NCBI GenBank assembly: GCA_914767885.1
Contig: CAJZBQ010000057.1
Coordinates: 434,001 to 498,000 of the forward strand
Direction: 5' to 3'
DNA from: Blepharisma stoltei
Taxonomy: Eukaryota; Ciliophora; Heterotrichea; Heterotrichida; Blepharismidae
DNA: 64,000 nt
Shown here: piece by piece, positions 44,619 to 55,476 of the stretch
Layout of the letters: each line of letters opens with the position of its first letter
Numbering within the stretch: the first letter of the stretch is position 1
Program-made: the position numbers and the translations under genes
Notes under the pieces: model-generated
The model's input: only the letters and a program-made list of their open reading frames with translations
Told to the model about the DNA's origin: nothing
The model's database searches: none

Positions 44619-44921
44619 TAACTCCCCCCCTCCGTGAGTGAACAAAAAAATTTTGTTCACTCACGGAGGGGGGTTAATTTTTTTTTAAAAAAATTTATAT
44701 ATAAATTTTATAGAATTTTTTTTTTTCGAAATTTTAAAAAATCCTAATTTGCAAAAATTGGAAAGCAAATATTAATTTAATTTGTAAAATTTATGTTTTA
44801 AAAAGCAATTTGTTTAAAATTACACAGAATTAGCTCTATATTTCATTATACTATTATCACTTATATATCAATTTTTTTTTCCATAAAAAAATTTTTGTTC
44901 ACTCACGGAGGGGGGGAGTAA
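44619..44921. mobile_element. MITE-like element, subfamily A (intergenic)
   Basis: TAA at 44619-44621 and 44919-44921. Perfect left hairpin CTCCGTGAGTGAACAAAA / TTTTGTTCACTCACGGAG and a single right end word, lacking the second right-end copy present in longer A elements. About 300 bp: the shortest complete A copy here. Confidence 0.9.
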
Positions 44922-44956
44922 GCATGAATAATTGATTTATAAAAAATATTAAATAG

Positions 44957-46407
44957 ATGGGTAATAGCTGTCTAAAGCTAAAGCGCGAGAACTATCCAAA
45001 AAAAATCGAAATAATTGCTAGGGAGAGGACCTTCTGGCTGCGCTCAGCCCCAGACTCATTCTTAGCGCTCGATTCAATGATACATTGCTCGGCAAAAAAG
45101 TATTGCCCCAATTCTGATCCTTTGATTTATTATTTAATCACGTACACAAATAAGAGTGCAGGCTTTCACCTAAAGATATTAGATGACAAGTCGTATAGAG
45201 CTGCTTTGAGATCTTCTAAAGGAGAAGTTCTGACTTTAAATATAGAGCCTCAAAGCTATCGTAACATGGTTTGCTTTTCTATAAAGAAAACAGGGATACT
45301 CAGTTTTGATTCTCTCCTATCAGGCATTTTACCTAGAGTATCAGAACTTGAAGAAAACGTAGCATCACTACTGCAGGCTTATGATGCTTACTTACTTACT
45401 TAGTTACATAGTTTTTAAGGTGTCTAGTGCCCACACCCCTTAATGAAAAAGGGTCAAAGCGACAACTAGTGACGTCACCAAGCCATCTTGGAATATGTGG
45501 TCAGCCCACACACCCAAGCCTTCTATGAGGCTAGTCGCCAGATAAATCGCCGCACATCTCACCCGGCGCGTTGCCGTCGCTCGTCCAGACTCAGCTCCTG
45601 CGCGTGTTCCGCCTAAGGGTCATCCTCCCGTGGGGACGTGCTGAGAGGTAAAACTCCGAATCTTGAGTGCACTGAGGAGTCGTGCCTTTGGTTATCCCCA
45701 AAGTTAAACGACTATTGCTGTGCAGAAGTTCTCGAGAGAAAACCCAACCCCATAAATAAAATTCCATGAGGGAGAGAAAATTGGCAGAGCCAATTTCTCT
45801 CGAACCGAATGCCATTTTATTTATGCAGGCTTATGATGCAATTTTGAAATTTTCGCGATGCTTCTCTATGAAGTGTAGCTGTCCATCTTTTCAAATGGCA
45901 GTAACTAGTCTTTTACTGGCTATTTTAAGTGACTGCAAAAATAAAGGCAGCATTTATAGCTTTTTACCTCGATTTCCTTTCATTGAATTCAATACTGATA
46001 TTTTAGGCTCTGAAGGGAAAGAAGCTGCAAAATACTGGACGGATTTAGTTTTTTATTTAGAAAAAGTTCTTCCTATTATTAACGAGGTTTGTGGAGTATT
46101 TCAAAGAATGCATCAAATTATTCAATTCGAAGTTGATCATTTTGAGAAAAGCAAAGAAATTGACTTGAATGTTTTGCTAGAAAATTCCAAAAGCATGGCA
46201 CACTGCAAACTTATAGGAGCTCCATTGGAGGCAAAAATTAAAAATATTTATAAAAGCATAGAAGAAGCAGCTTCAAGTCTTAGCAAGCCCCAAAATCAAA
46301 AGTTTCTTAAAGAAGCGCATGAAATGATAAAACTTTCAAGAACATCTGATGCAGATGCTGCAATAGGACTATTCGGGCTAAAAAGTAATCTAAGAACAAG
46401 TGTATAA
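44957..46407 (+). CDS. Probable myristoylated/palmitoylated protein, split by a retroposon
   Basis: 332 aa after removing 452 bp. Starts MGNSCLKLK: Gly2 and Cys5 suggest dual acylation at the plasma membrane. The first 150 residues are mixed alpha/beta; the rest is mainly helical (EAAKYWTDLVFYLEKVLPII, KNIYKSIEEAASSLSKPQ). The join reads SLLQAYDA-ILKFSRCFSMKC. No family recognised. The insert repeats TGCAGGCTTATGATGC on both sides. Confidence 0.75.
45372..45839 (+). mobile_element. SINE-like retroposon, family S3, in the acylated-protein gene
   Basis: TGCAGGCTTATGATGC at 45372-45387 and 45824-45839 (16 bp, contains TA). The insert starts TTACTTACTTACTTA, shares long blocks with 32331-32690, and has a local inverted repeat AATAAAATTCCAT / TGCCATTTTATT near its end (AGAGAAAATTGGCAGAGCCAATTTCTCT at 45773-45800 folds into a hairpin). 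Confidence 0.87.
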
Positions 46408-46476
46408 AATTTAATAGAAGTAAGACTTTAATTTAAATCTATTCCTGAAACATATAATTTAAAAGTAAAAAGGAAA

Positions 46477-48497
46477 TTAAACAGTTCCATATTGAGTATG
46501 GACATTAAATCCTACTTTTCCATCGTCTCCTTCATAAGAGCCAAGTTCTTTATCTGATGCAGGCTTCTTTAGCATCGAAGCTTGTGGTTTATGGCTTTTC
46601 AGCCAACTCCAAATTCCCGAAATTGCGTCTCCACATGAATCTTCACATATTTTTTCCCCATTAACTCTTTTATTATACATGTATCACAGAAGCCACATTC
46701 CACCTCCACCAGCTAAAATCAATAGTATAACTCCCCAGCTAATTTTGCTTTTGCTTTTTCTTATGCTCCCACACTTTTTAAAGAAGTGCAGCTCTATATC
46801 ATGAAAATATGGGATCTCGATGACTAAAACTAATTCTTCTTTAACCCCATCATCAACCAGACAATTAAAATTTATCTGTAACTCTTTTCTTTCACTATCA
46901 AGCCATCCTCCAGTCATTGCGCTCCCATTAAGAGTAGGATACATAACTTCATGATCTGTAATGATATAAGGACTCTTCAGAAAAGTTTTGGTAATTTCAT
47001 CAGTCATATAAATATATACCAAAATATCGTCTAGATCACTAGAAACTGTATATGAGTCATCTTTTGTATTCCCATCAAAAAGTAAAGTAGGGATGCCATC
47101 ATAGGCAAGCTCTGCTGAGTTTGTTCCAAACCCAACTGATAGACCTGACCTCGTTGTAGTTGGCTGACCACATATTTTCAGCCAATTTACTGTGATTGGG
47201 TCACACCCAGATGCTCCAAATGTTACATTCATGTGTAGAGTCGTCCCACCTTCTCTATTTAAGCACTCTTGCTCTACTTTATATACTGTATATTCGCTGA
47301 ATAAACATAAAAATGCTGTTGCTAAACAGCCTGTCTTTTAAACCCTGCAGTCAGATAGAGACTAGGGACCTTTTGGAAGATAGAACAGCGTACAGTGAGT
47401 TTTTCGGCTGGGGTTTACTTGGCATGGTGGAGCCTATGTAGGACTGACCGACCGCAAGCTCATATCTAGGCAAGGCTTTGCATCATGGAGGATGGAATTG
47501 GAAAAGGATATCCCAGAAAGTCCAGGGAGCGTTAGTTTGGCCAATCGGGCATTTTCCCAGCGTGATACCGGAGCTACGCCCTAGTCTACAAGTATCCCCT
47601 CATCGATAACCTGACCAAAAAATTCGCTTTCGAATTTTCGGAAAAGGCAACCTATTACCCACTGTGGCCTAGCGTCTTTACCTCCGCAAGCCTTTATCTG
47701 GAGGAGCAAGACATGCCTTTAAGCTGTGGAATCGGGCTGGCAAAAAAGAGGGAGCGGAGCGAAACAAGGGACATGAAAAGCCAACATGGCTGGCCAGAAG
47801 CTACTCGAGAATTATTTTACTAACTCCCCCCCTCCGTGAGTGAACAAAAAAATTTTGTTCACTCACGGAGGGGGATTAATTTTTTTTTTTCGAAATTTAA
47901 AAAAATCCTAATTTGCAAAATTGGAAAGCAAATATTAATTTAACTCATAAAAATTTATGTTTTAAAACGGAATTTGTTTAAAATTACACAGAATTAGCTC
48001 TAGATTTCGTTATGCTAATTATCACTTATATATCAAAATTTTTTTCCATAAAAAATTTTTCTATTAAAAAAAATTTTGTTCACTCACGGAGGGTGGGTTT
48101 TTGGGCAAAAAAATAGCGATTTTTTTAATGGTTTTGTTCACTCATGGAGGGGGGGGGAGTAAGTAAGTGATTCACTGAATAAGCCAGAAATTTTTTCATC
48201 TTTTGTCACATTCATCCAAACCCACTTGTGGTCGTCTGGCTTGGCTTCGTCCTCATGGTGGAATTCAATTGATTCAAAATCAGGACCTATAAGCTCAAGT
48301 CCACGAATATACAAATAAAGTATTGCTTCACTGGGTGGAGATTTATAAGCTGCATTTTGAAAAGTCCAGCCAGGCTGAATAACTCCTGACGACACAATAT
48401 CGCCAATTTTTCCATTGTCAGAGCCAATATCGATTTGTGAGCAGAATAAAGCTGTGGAATATGTGATGACGAAAGCGAAAATTAGTCGTTTTCCCAT
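46477..48497 (-). CDS. Secreted/type I membrane protein of unknown family, split by a composite insert
   Basis: 380 aa once 878 bp are removed. Signal peptide MGKRLIFAFVITYSTALFC, an ectodomain with beta-rich stretches and sequons (WMNVTKDEKI, MNVTFGASGCDP), and one TM helix near residue 300 (ISWGVILLILAGGGGMWLLW). The short cytosolic tail contains SHKPQASMLKKPASDKEL. The join reads GLFSEYTVYKVEQECLNREGG, with a TTATTCAGYGAAT target on both sides. Two TGA-Trp. No homologue recognised. Confidence 0.78.
47292..48182 (+). mobile_element. SINE-like retroposon, family S1, carrying a nested A element
   Basis: ATTCGCTGAATAA (47292-47304) and ATTCACTGAATAA (48170-48182) flank the composite. The first 515 bp match the S1 insert at 4224-4777 (ACTAGGGACC, GATGGAATTG, AAAAAATTCGCTTTCGAATTTTC). 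An A element then sits inside its last bases. Removal of the whole unit restores the membrane-protein gene. Confidence 0.82.
47821..48162. mobile_element. MITE-like element, subfamily A, nested in an S1 retroposon
   Basis: TAA at 47821-47823 and 48160-48162. Complete A ends on both sides, including the duplicated right-end word. Located seven bases before the retroposon's right target copy, so it landed in the retroposon after it inserted. Confidence 0.87.
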
Positions 48498-48731
48498 TTT
48501 TATTAATTTAAAAGTTCTTTATTTGTGTCGAAAAGATCGTAATTGAAATAGCTATAGATTTAGCAGGCATATTTTAAATATAAAATTATATAATTTTTCA
48601 AATTTAACTTTAAATATTTAATCCATAGGAAATTGTTAAGTCCTGATTAATAAAAATCAGCTAATAAGATATAGATTATCTAAATATAGTGCTGAAATAA
48701 AATGAAACAAAATTTTTAGAAATTAGATTTT

Positions 48732-50192
48732 ATGGAAAGAACTTGCTTATGCTGGGAAGAAATTTTAAAAGTCGATGATAGCATTAACATTTCAGCTTTC
48801 TATGCAGATGATATCTATACTCTAATTGGAAGAAATGATGGAATGCATTGAGTTTTCAGAAAATCAATCCAAGACTATTCTTTTTCATTTGACTCATCAA
48901 AAGTGCTTTGAATTGAAAAAGTCAATCATTATTTCTGTTCTAGCTGCGAATCAAGGAATATTTACATATACAAGCTTAATGATTCTCATGATTTAATCAA
49001 GAAAATTATATTTGACAACCCTATCTCACAAATGGTACCTTTTCAATCAAGTTTAGCATTAGCAACTACCTCTTGCACCATCTATTTACTATCATCAAAT
49101 TTTGAGTTAAGCAAGTTTTATGAGCCATTAAACCCTAATAATGAGCTTGTACAATTAAACTCGTGCAATGGTATAGTTATTGTATCAACCATGACAAGAA
49201 GCATTATTATTTCATCTGGACAAGCTTTTCCAATAGGCAAGAAAGAAAGAAATGCCCCATATAGTGCTTGCATGGTAGATGAAGATATTATTTTTGCATC
49301 AAGTCCTACTGGTGACTTGTGAGAAGCTAATAGTCAAGGTGTTGTTTTGAAAAATCGAAGCTATAAGAGCAAAACAGGCCAAAAAGTAAAATTTACACTA
49401 TGATTTCCAGTTGATAGCAAGTATGTTTTATCATTAGATGGAGATGAAAAATCATTAATTTTACTCGGGATTGATCAAAAAAGTATAGTTTGCAAAGAAA
49501 TTTCAGTTGGGAGACTATGATTTAATTGGCAAGAAAAAAAATTATTCCAGTTAAATGAAGATAGCATACAAATTTTAAAAATATACACAAATATTGAGTA
49601 CTTGCAAAGACTTATATCATTAAAAGATGCAGAAAATTCTATTAAATTGCTTATGAAAGATAATTCTTTGCACAAACTTGAAAATCTGCAAGATCTTTGC
49701 AAGCTTGTATTCATAGAAAGAGTATCAATAGGCCAAGAGTTTTTTGATTATTTTACATCATTAATTGGACAGCTTGAAGATGAAAATTTTATATTAAAAA
49801 TTGACCAAAAAATAGAAGAAAATTATGATGAAAATATCAATGAATTCGAGGAACTCTCGAAAGATATAAAAATACCTAAAGAAACTGTAGTTGAGGTAAG
49901 GCCAAAGAGAAAAGGAAGAAATATATTGAGCTTATTATGAGAGGCATTTTTTGTTTGGAAGCCTTTGAAAGGAAAGGATCGGATTAGAGTGATAAAATTT
50001 TTGAGTGTAAAAGTATACGTTTCAATGATTGTAAAAAATGATTTATTGATTCTAATTTCAAAAAAATATGATGGGCTTGAAAAAATTAGACGGATGAAAT
50101 CTATAGCATATGATTCATACGATAAAATAAAATATCGCTTGATATCAATTGAAGAGTATAATTATATTCAAAGAATTTCACAGATTTTATAA
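48732..50192 (+). CDS. Beta-propeller-like protein of unknown function
   Basis: 486 aa, uninterrupted if TGA is Trp (at least seven such codons). The N-terminus MERTCLCWEEILKVDDSINI and repeated short beta-strand blocks with turn motifs (NIYIYKLNDSHD, CTIYLLSSNFEL, NGIVIVSTMTRSIIISSGQ, YVLSLDGDEKSLILLG) suggest a seven-bladed propeller without strict WD repeats. Residues from about 300 are helical and charged (SKDIKIPKETVVEVRPKRKG). No intron or IES is needed. Family unknown; a scaffold or RCC1/WD-like role would fit. Confidence 0.72.
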
Positions 50193-50314
50193 TTTAATTA
50201 AAATATATTATTCCTTTAATTAGAGAGGAAAAGCATCATTATTAAGATAGCTTTAATATTCATTAATTTTTATAATTAATTAAGATAAAATTGCATTCTT
50301 AAAATAGTTTTTTG

Positions 50315-50590
50315 ATGGAAGATGAGAATCCGGTGCTAGAGCAGGAAGATGCAGAAACGGAAAGCGAAGATGGAAAAAATGTGCGACTTGCTGAAGCAAT
50401 TATGATTATGAGGACTATTGAAGCAGAAAATGTGATGATTTTTAATGATGTCAAAATGGAGTATTATGTCCAGCTATGCGCAGTGCTGGATGCAACCTCG
50501 AAGAGGGGATTTTCTGGGAGTGTATCGAGGATCTTTAGAGTCCAAGATGGCTCAATTTTTTCTCCAAGAACAGAAGGACGATCGACTTAG
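50315..50590 (+). CDS. Acidic protein with a possible in-frame TAG readthrough
   Basis: 91 aa to TAG 50588-50590. Acidic start (MEDENPVLEQEDAETESEDG) and a helical middle. The same frame continues openly after the TAG for 38 more codons (KPKAVEENLFVIKIIPGLKS...DNRFGI) to TAG 50705-50707. No 15-16 nt intron removes the first TAG. It may be a stop, a decayed Gln codon, or read through. Function unknown. Confidence 0.55.
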   Translation: MEDENPVLEQEDAETESEDGKNVRLAEAIMIMRTIEAENVMIFNDVKMEYYVQLCAVLDATSKRGFSGSVSRIFRVQDGSIFSPRTEGRST

Positions 50591-50865
50591 AAGCCGAAAG
50601 CTGTTGAAGAAAATTTATTCGTGATCAAGATCATACCAGGTTTAAAATCTGATAAAACTTGTGAAATCTTTATTGGCGAAATTGCTGACAATAGATTTGG
50701 TATTTAGATGTTAAACTTAAAGCTAAAGTAAAAAGTAAGCATTGATGCCTGATTCAAATTCCTTATATTCCCTTGATAATCTCATATTTTTGCTTTGGAA
50801 CTTTTAAAAGATTAAAATCCTAAATTTTCCTATTAATTAGCTTGATTTATTTTTAAAATCAATAA

Positions 50866-52468
50866 ATGTCAGAATTGATGCCAATCATATTCAGTAGTTT
50901 TGGCATAGGAATCTGCTTCTGCCTTAATCTGACGCCAATTCCTTCGTTAATCAAAGCAAGTAAATCGAAAAATCTTACAGCCATCTCTCATTTATACTTG
51001 ATAGTTTCTGCTTTCAACTACATGTCATGAATCATTTACTCACTAAAAATGAATTTAATTGGAAACTTGGTAAACAATTGTGTTTGTTATTGCTTAGACA
51101 TGTCATGGGTGATTATCTATCACAGAATTAAAGGTAATTTGCTGACTTTCCCCTCTGTGAGCGAACAAAATAATTTTTATTCGCTTATGGAGGGGTTAAT
51201 TTTTGTTTAAATTTATTTATAATAAAAAATCCAAAAACTGGAAAGCAAATATTTATTTAATAAAATTTATGTTTAAAATGCATGCTTAAAATTAAACTAA
51301 ATTAGCTAGAGATTTCATAATAATAATTATCACTTATATATCAATTTAAAAACAAATTTTTTATTAACTCACGGAGGATGGTTTTTTTATCTAAAAATTA
51401 GGGATTTTTCAAATAGTTTTGCTCGCTTACAGAGGGGGAGTGAGCTTTTTACCTCTTTTTTTGATTTCAACTTTTAGCGTTGAAATTGCAATATATCTTC
51501 TTTGCCCAGGTTTTGTCATGGGAATTATTGCACTATCATTTTCTATTTGCTTATATGCAGCACCTATTGAGCAATTAAAATACGTATTCAAGCTAAAAAG
51601 CCATCATTATATTGATATTTATGTGATACCAGCATTAATGTTGAATGCTGCAGCTTGGATATGCTATGGATTTTCAGTCAATGATTGATTTGTTATATCC
51701 CCTAATTTTCCAGGGCTTTTATTTTCACTTTTCCAAATGATCACTTATTTTTGGGCTCGTGGAAATATTCGTTGTCCATTTTTTGAATGAATTTACACAA
51801 AATCAGGAAAAGAGCATTTGGGTAACTGAGGAGAGAGAGAGAGAGAGAGAGAGATTAGTTAGAGAGGTTAAGCAGGGATTCTTTCAGCCCCTAGCCAGTC
51901 GGACTTCAGCTTCGTGCTTCATGTGGCACTAAGCACTAAAGCCACCTAACGCCCTTTTCTGTCGACGTCATCAAAAATGGTGCCGTCGACATCTTTCGGG
52001 GAGACTCACCCGAACCTGCTTGGGCCAAATTTTTCAGCAAGGGACTCTCTTAACCCTGGTAGTGCTCAGGGTATGAGGGAAACGTCCAAAGCCTCCTTCT
52101 GGAACTACCTCCGCCATTTACAGGCAGCATAATGCTCCTCCAGAAGTGCCTGATTGGCATTGCGCCGTCGGTCTTCTCGTCTGTGGGTCGAGGGGAGGCC
52201 CAGTCAGCCCAAGCCGCCGCCCACCCCCCGGGAAAAATCGCCTTCATCCAACTCCGTGGCCCTCTGAGGCCGAGATTTTTGTGCTCAGCCTCAGAATCTG
52301 GTTTCTTTTTCTTCTGTTGGGACAATGGACATTCGCCCAATGATGGCGAAAATTGGTAACTGAGGAAGATTCGTCAAAAAATCCTCAGGTTTAGCAGAAA
52401 AATTAAAATTTGGAAATACTTTATTAAAACACAAGAATATTAAAATCATTTCCATATGCTTATTATAA
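50866..52468 (+). CDS. SWEET-type sugar transporter 1, with an A element and a retroposon
   Basis: 256 aa after removal of 298 bp and 534 bp. Seven-helix SWEET/MtN3 plan: two three-helix bundles. The first opens MSELMPIIFSSFGIGICFCL with NLTPIPSLIK; the second carries LYAAPIEQLKYVFKLKSHHY and ALMLNAAAWICYGFSV. The A element falls between KGNL and LSFLPLFLIS. The retroposon is in the tail, so the C-terminus (GRFVKKSSGLAEKLKFGNTL) differs from the other copies. It mediates facilitated sugar transport across a membrane by family. Most divergent of the four in the tail. Confidence 0.82.
51143..51443. mobile_element. MITE-like IES, subfamily A, in SWEET gene 1
   Basis: TGA at 51143-51145 and 51441-51443; no TA at the borders. 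Somewhat decayed end word (CTCTGTGAGCGAACAAAA / TTTTGCTCGCTTACAGAG). Joining on one TGA gives NLLSFLPLFLIS and aligns with the other SWEETs. Confidence 0.88.
51821..52366 (-). mobile_element. SINE-like retroposon, family S4, in SWEET gene 1
   Basis: GGTAACTGAGGA at 51821-51832 and 52355-52366 (contains TA). Begins with a GA microsatellite and matches the reverse strand of 30217-30735. Removing 534 bp keeps the frame. Confidence 0.83.
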
Positions 52469-52626
52469 TAATGCCAAAACAATTTTGCAGTTGAATTATT
52501 ATTTATTTAAATATATCTTTAAGTTAATATTTATAAATTTTAGCTACAGATCTATTTTTTATCTATTTTGGATATGAAAAACCAAAGTAGACAAATTTTT
52601 AGAATATGGTGTAATGGAATCATTTT

Positions 52627-53331
52627 ATGTCAGACACACAAGCAGCAATTTTCAGTGCTCTGGGCATTGCATTCTGCTTTTCCCTTAATTTGATACCTAT
52701 AAAATCTCTCCTTAGAGCGAAGAAAACAAAAGATTTAAAAGAAATCTCCCAACTCTATCTTCTTGTATCAGCATTCAACTATGCTTCATGATTATCATAT
52801 GCAATCAAAATGAATCAAACAGGAAACTGAATAAATAATTCGATATGCTTGATTTTAGATTTATCGTGAGTTATTTTTTATCACGTTATAAAAAGTGATT
52901 GGAAATCATTTGTTCCAATTTTTATCATCCTGCTTGGATGCATAGAAGTTGCGTTATTTATGCTATTTCCTGCTTATGTTATAGGATTTTTTGCTATCGC
53001 ATGTGCTATTAGTCTATACGCAGCACCAATAGAGCAACTTGGATATGTTTTCAAGCTAAAAGACCATAAATATATTGATGTCTTAATAACATCTGCACTG
53101 ATAGTAACAGCAGGATCATGGCTGCTGTATGGAGTTGCGGTAAAAGATTGAATAATTATAGGCCCAAATATTGCTGGAATAGCTTTTGCAATATTTCAAG
53201 AAATCGTTTATTTCTGAGCACGTGGAGTGATTCCATGTCCTATTTTTACTTGCCTTCAAAATAAAATGGCGAAGAAGCCACTGATAACAAGTGAAGAAAA
53301 ATCAGAAGAAATACAGAAAGACTTAGTTTAA
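52627..53331 (+). CDS. SWEET-type sugar transporter 2 (intact)
   Basis: 234 aa. MSDTQAAIFSALGIAFCFSL, IPIKSLLRAKKTKDLKEISQ, and in the second bundle LYAAPIEQLGYVFKLKDHKY. The tail KPLITSEEKSEEIQKDLV is acidic. Six TGA-Trp codons. No insert. Its exact length serves as the reference for gene 3. Confidence 0.88.
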
Positions 53332-53504
53332 GTAATTTATTAAGGTATAAAAGGCTTTATTAAGATCCTTTAGTTTTTAATAGAGTCTTTGTTGTCTGAT
53401 ATTCAAGAAAAATTAAAATTTTAGGTAGTTTGTTCAATAAAAGCATATGCTATTTAAGAAGAATAAATTTCAACTTTTCAAGTATGGTGTAATGCAATTA
53501 TTAT

Positions 53505-54651
53505 ATGTCAGAAACGCAAGCAGCTATTTTTAGTGCTCTAGGAATTGGATTGGCTGTTACCCTTAATTTGACACCTATAAAATCTCTTCTTAAAGCAAAG
53601 AAAACAAAAGATTTAAAAGAGATTTCTCATCTTTATCTTCTTGTGGTAGCATTCAATTATGCATCTTGATTTTCATACTCAATCAAAATGAATCAAACAG
53701 GTAGTTGGGTAAACGCTTTAGTGTGCTTAATTTTAGACTTAATATGAGTACTTTTTTATCATATTATAAAAGGAGACTGGAAATCATTTGTTCCAATTTT
53801 TTTAATTCTGCTTGGGTCTATAGAAGTTGCGTTATTTATGCTATTTCCTGCTTATGTTATTGGATTTGCTGCTATAGCACTTTTAATTAGCCTATTTGCA
53901 GCACCAATAGAGCAGCTTGGATATGTTTTCAGGCTAAAAGACCATAACTATATTGATGTTTCAATAACTTCTACGTTAATCATAACTGCTGTGGTGTGGA
54001 TAATGTACGGGTTTGCAGTGGGAGATTGAATTATTGTAGGTCCAAATATTGCTGGAATGGCTTTTTCAATATTTCAAGAGATATACTAATTGACCAAGAA
54101 TAGCCCACTAAGGAGCCATTCTTAGTCTGCCAGAAAAAATTTTGACAAAAGATCCTAATCTGCCATTACCACTGAGTTTTGGTGTTTCCAAATTTTTTGG
54201 GCAAGCCAAATGCAATAAAAAAAAATTGTTCTTTTGCGATGATGCATTTGGCTTGTCAAAAAATTTGGCAACATCAAAACTCAGTGGTAATGGCAGAAAA
54301 GATCCTAATCTGCCATTACCACTGAGTTTTGGTGTTTCCAAATTTTTTTGACAAGCCAAATGCATCATCGCAAAAGAACAATTTTTTTTATTGCATTTGG
54401 CTTGCCCAAAAAATTTGGAAACACCAAAACTCAGTGGTAATGGCAGATTAGGATCTTTTTGTCAAAATTTTTTCTGGCAGACCAAGAATGGCTCCATAGT
54501 GGGCTATTCTTGGTCAATTAGTATAGTCTATTTTTGGGCACGTGGGGTAATCCCATGTCCTATTTTTGCTTGTCTTCACAGTAAAATGGGGAAGAAGCCG
54601 CTGATCATAAGTGAAGAAAAATCAGAAGAAATTCAGAAAGATTTAGTTTAA
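53505..54651 (+). CDS. SWEET-type sugar transporter 3, with a palindromic IES
   Basis: After removal of 442 bp, 234 aa, identical in length to gene 2 and very similar (MSETQAAIFSALGIGLAVTL, LFAAPIEQLGYVFRLKDHNY). The insert splits Glu-Ile-Val in helix 7: IFQEI then VYFWARGVIPCPIFACL. Part of a tandem set on the + strand. Gene 2 has the empty site (GAAATCGTTTATTTC). Confidence 0.88.
54082..54525. mobile_element. Long-hairpin palindromic IES in SWEET gene 3
   Basis: Nearly perfect inverted repeat over its whole length, starting TACTAATTGACCAAGAATAG and ending with the complement. The inner block CTGCCATTACCACTGAGTTT occurs four times in alternating orientation, giving nested hairpins. TA at 54082 and 54524. 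Excision restores the protein exactly to the length of gene 2. Confidence 0.92.
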
Positions 54652-54723
54652 GTAATTTATTGAATTTTGAATATATATTAAGATTCTTCAATATATTTTA
54701 GCTGACTCTTTTTTATTAATATT

Positions 54724-55242
54724 TTACTTATTTAAAACCCCTTTTTCTCTTTTGAGTTCTTCAATGGCCTGTCTTCTTGATTTCAATAATTTTTCTATTT
54801 GTTCATTTCTTTCACGCCTGACTTTTTCAATTTCCCTAATATTCTCACGCTCAAGCTTCTCCCTGGTCATTGCTTTATGCACGCTTCTGTATATATAGAC
54901 TGATCCTAAAACAATTAAAAATCCGATAAATTTCATAACATTTCTAGCCTGCTGAAAGTTATTGTTCTCATGGAATCTTTCATATTGCGTTTTTCCACCT
55001 TCAGGAGTTCCAGCTCGAGGAACATGTAAATCATATTTTTCATCTGGAGTTTTATAGTCTTGGCCAAATTGATTTTTCATATCAGCGAAATTTTCTTTTA
55101 AAGAGCTTTTTACTTTCATTGTAGGGTGGATATATTGCTTGTCAGGGTGCTGATAAAATTGATCTTTTGGCAAGCTTTGTTGTAGCTTTGCAAGTTCTTC
55201 TTCTCGGGTTGCAAATCTTCTTAAAGCTCGCCGAATCAGCAT
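54724..55242 (-). CDS. Probable mitochondrial single-pass membrane protein
   Basis: 172 aa. The Arg-rich amphipathic start MLIRRALRRFATREEEL looks like a mitochondrial presequence. One TM helix near residue 105 (VMKFIGFLIVLGSVYIYR) is followed by a basic/acidic coiled coil (REKLERENIREIEKVRRERN). The topology recalls small inner-membrane proteins of respiratory or MICOS complexes. No family assigned. Confidence 0.68.
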   Translation of the reverse strand: MLIRRALRRFATREEELAKLQQSLPKDQFYQHPDKQYIHPTMKVKSSLKENFADMKNQFGQDYKTPDEKYDLHVPRAGTPEGGKTQYERFHENNNFQQARNVMKFIGFLIVLGSVYIYRSVHKAMTREKLERENIREIEKVRRERNEQIEKLLKSRRQAIEELKREKGVLNK

Positions 55243-55476
55243 TTTATTATAGTTTTAATAAATAAAAATGCTGAGACACACTGTATAGCATTAACTGAAA
55301 AGAATTGAGAAAAGATATATAATGCATTAGGTAATTATATCTAAGCTAATGCTTAATACTCTAATATTTTAAACTAAAAAGGGAGAGTAGCAATTAGGAG
55401 GGTGTGAAAATATGAGCTATATATAAGTAATAGCATATTATAAAACTGATTTAGAATAAATAAAGCATTAAAAATA

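Noticed and set aside
51833-51854. GA microsatellite as a regulatory element
   Set aside because: It lies at the edge of the S4 retroposon and fits a retroposon tail.
54108-54651. ORFs with repeated LACPKNLETPKLSGNGRLGS in the SWEET gene 3 region
   Set aside because: They are translations of the palindromic IES in several frames, repeated because the DNA unit is repeated.
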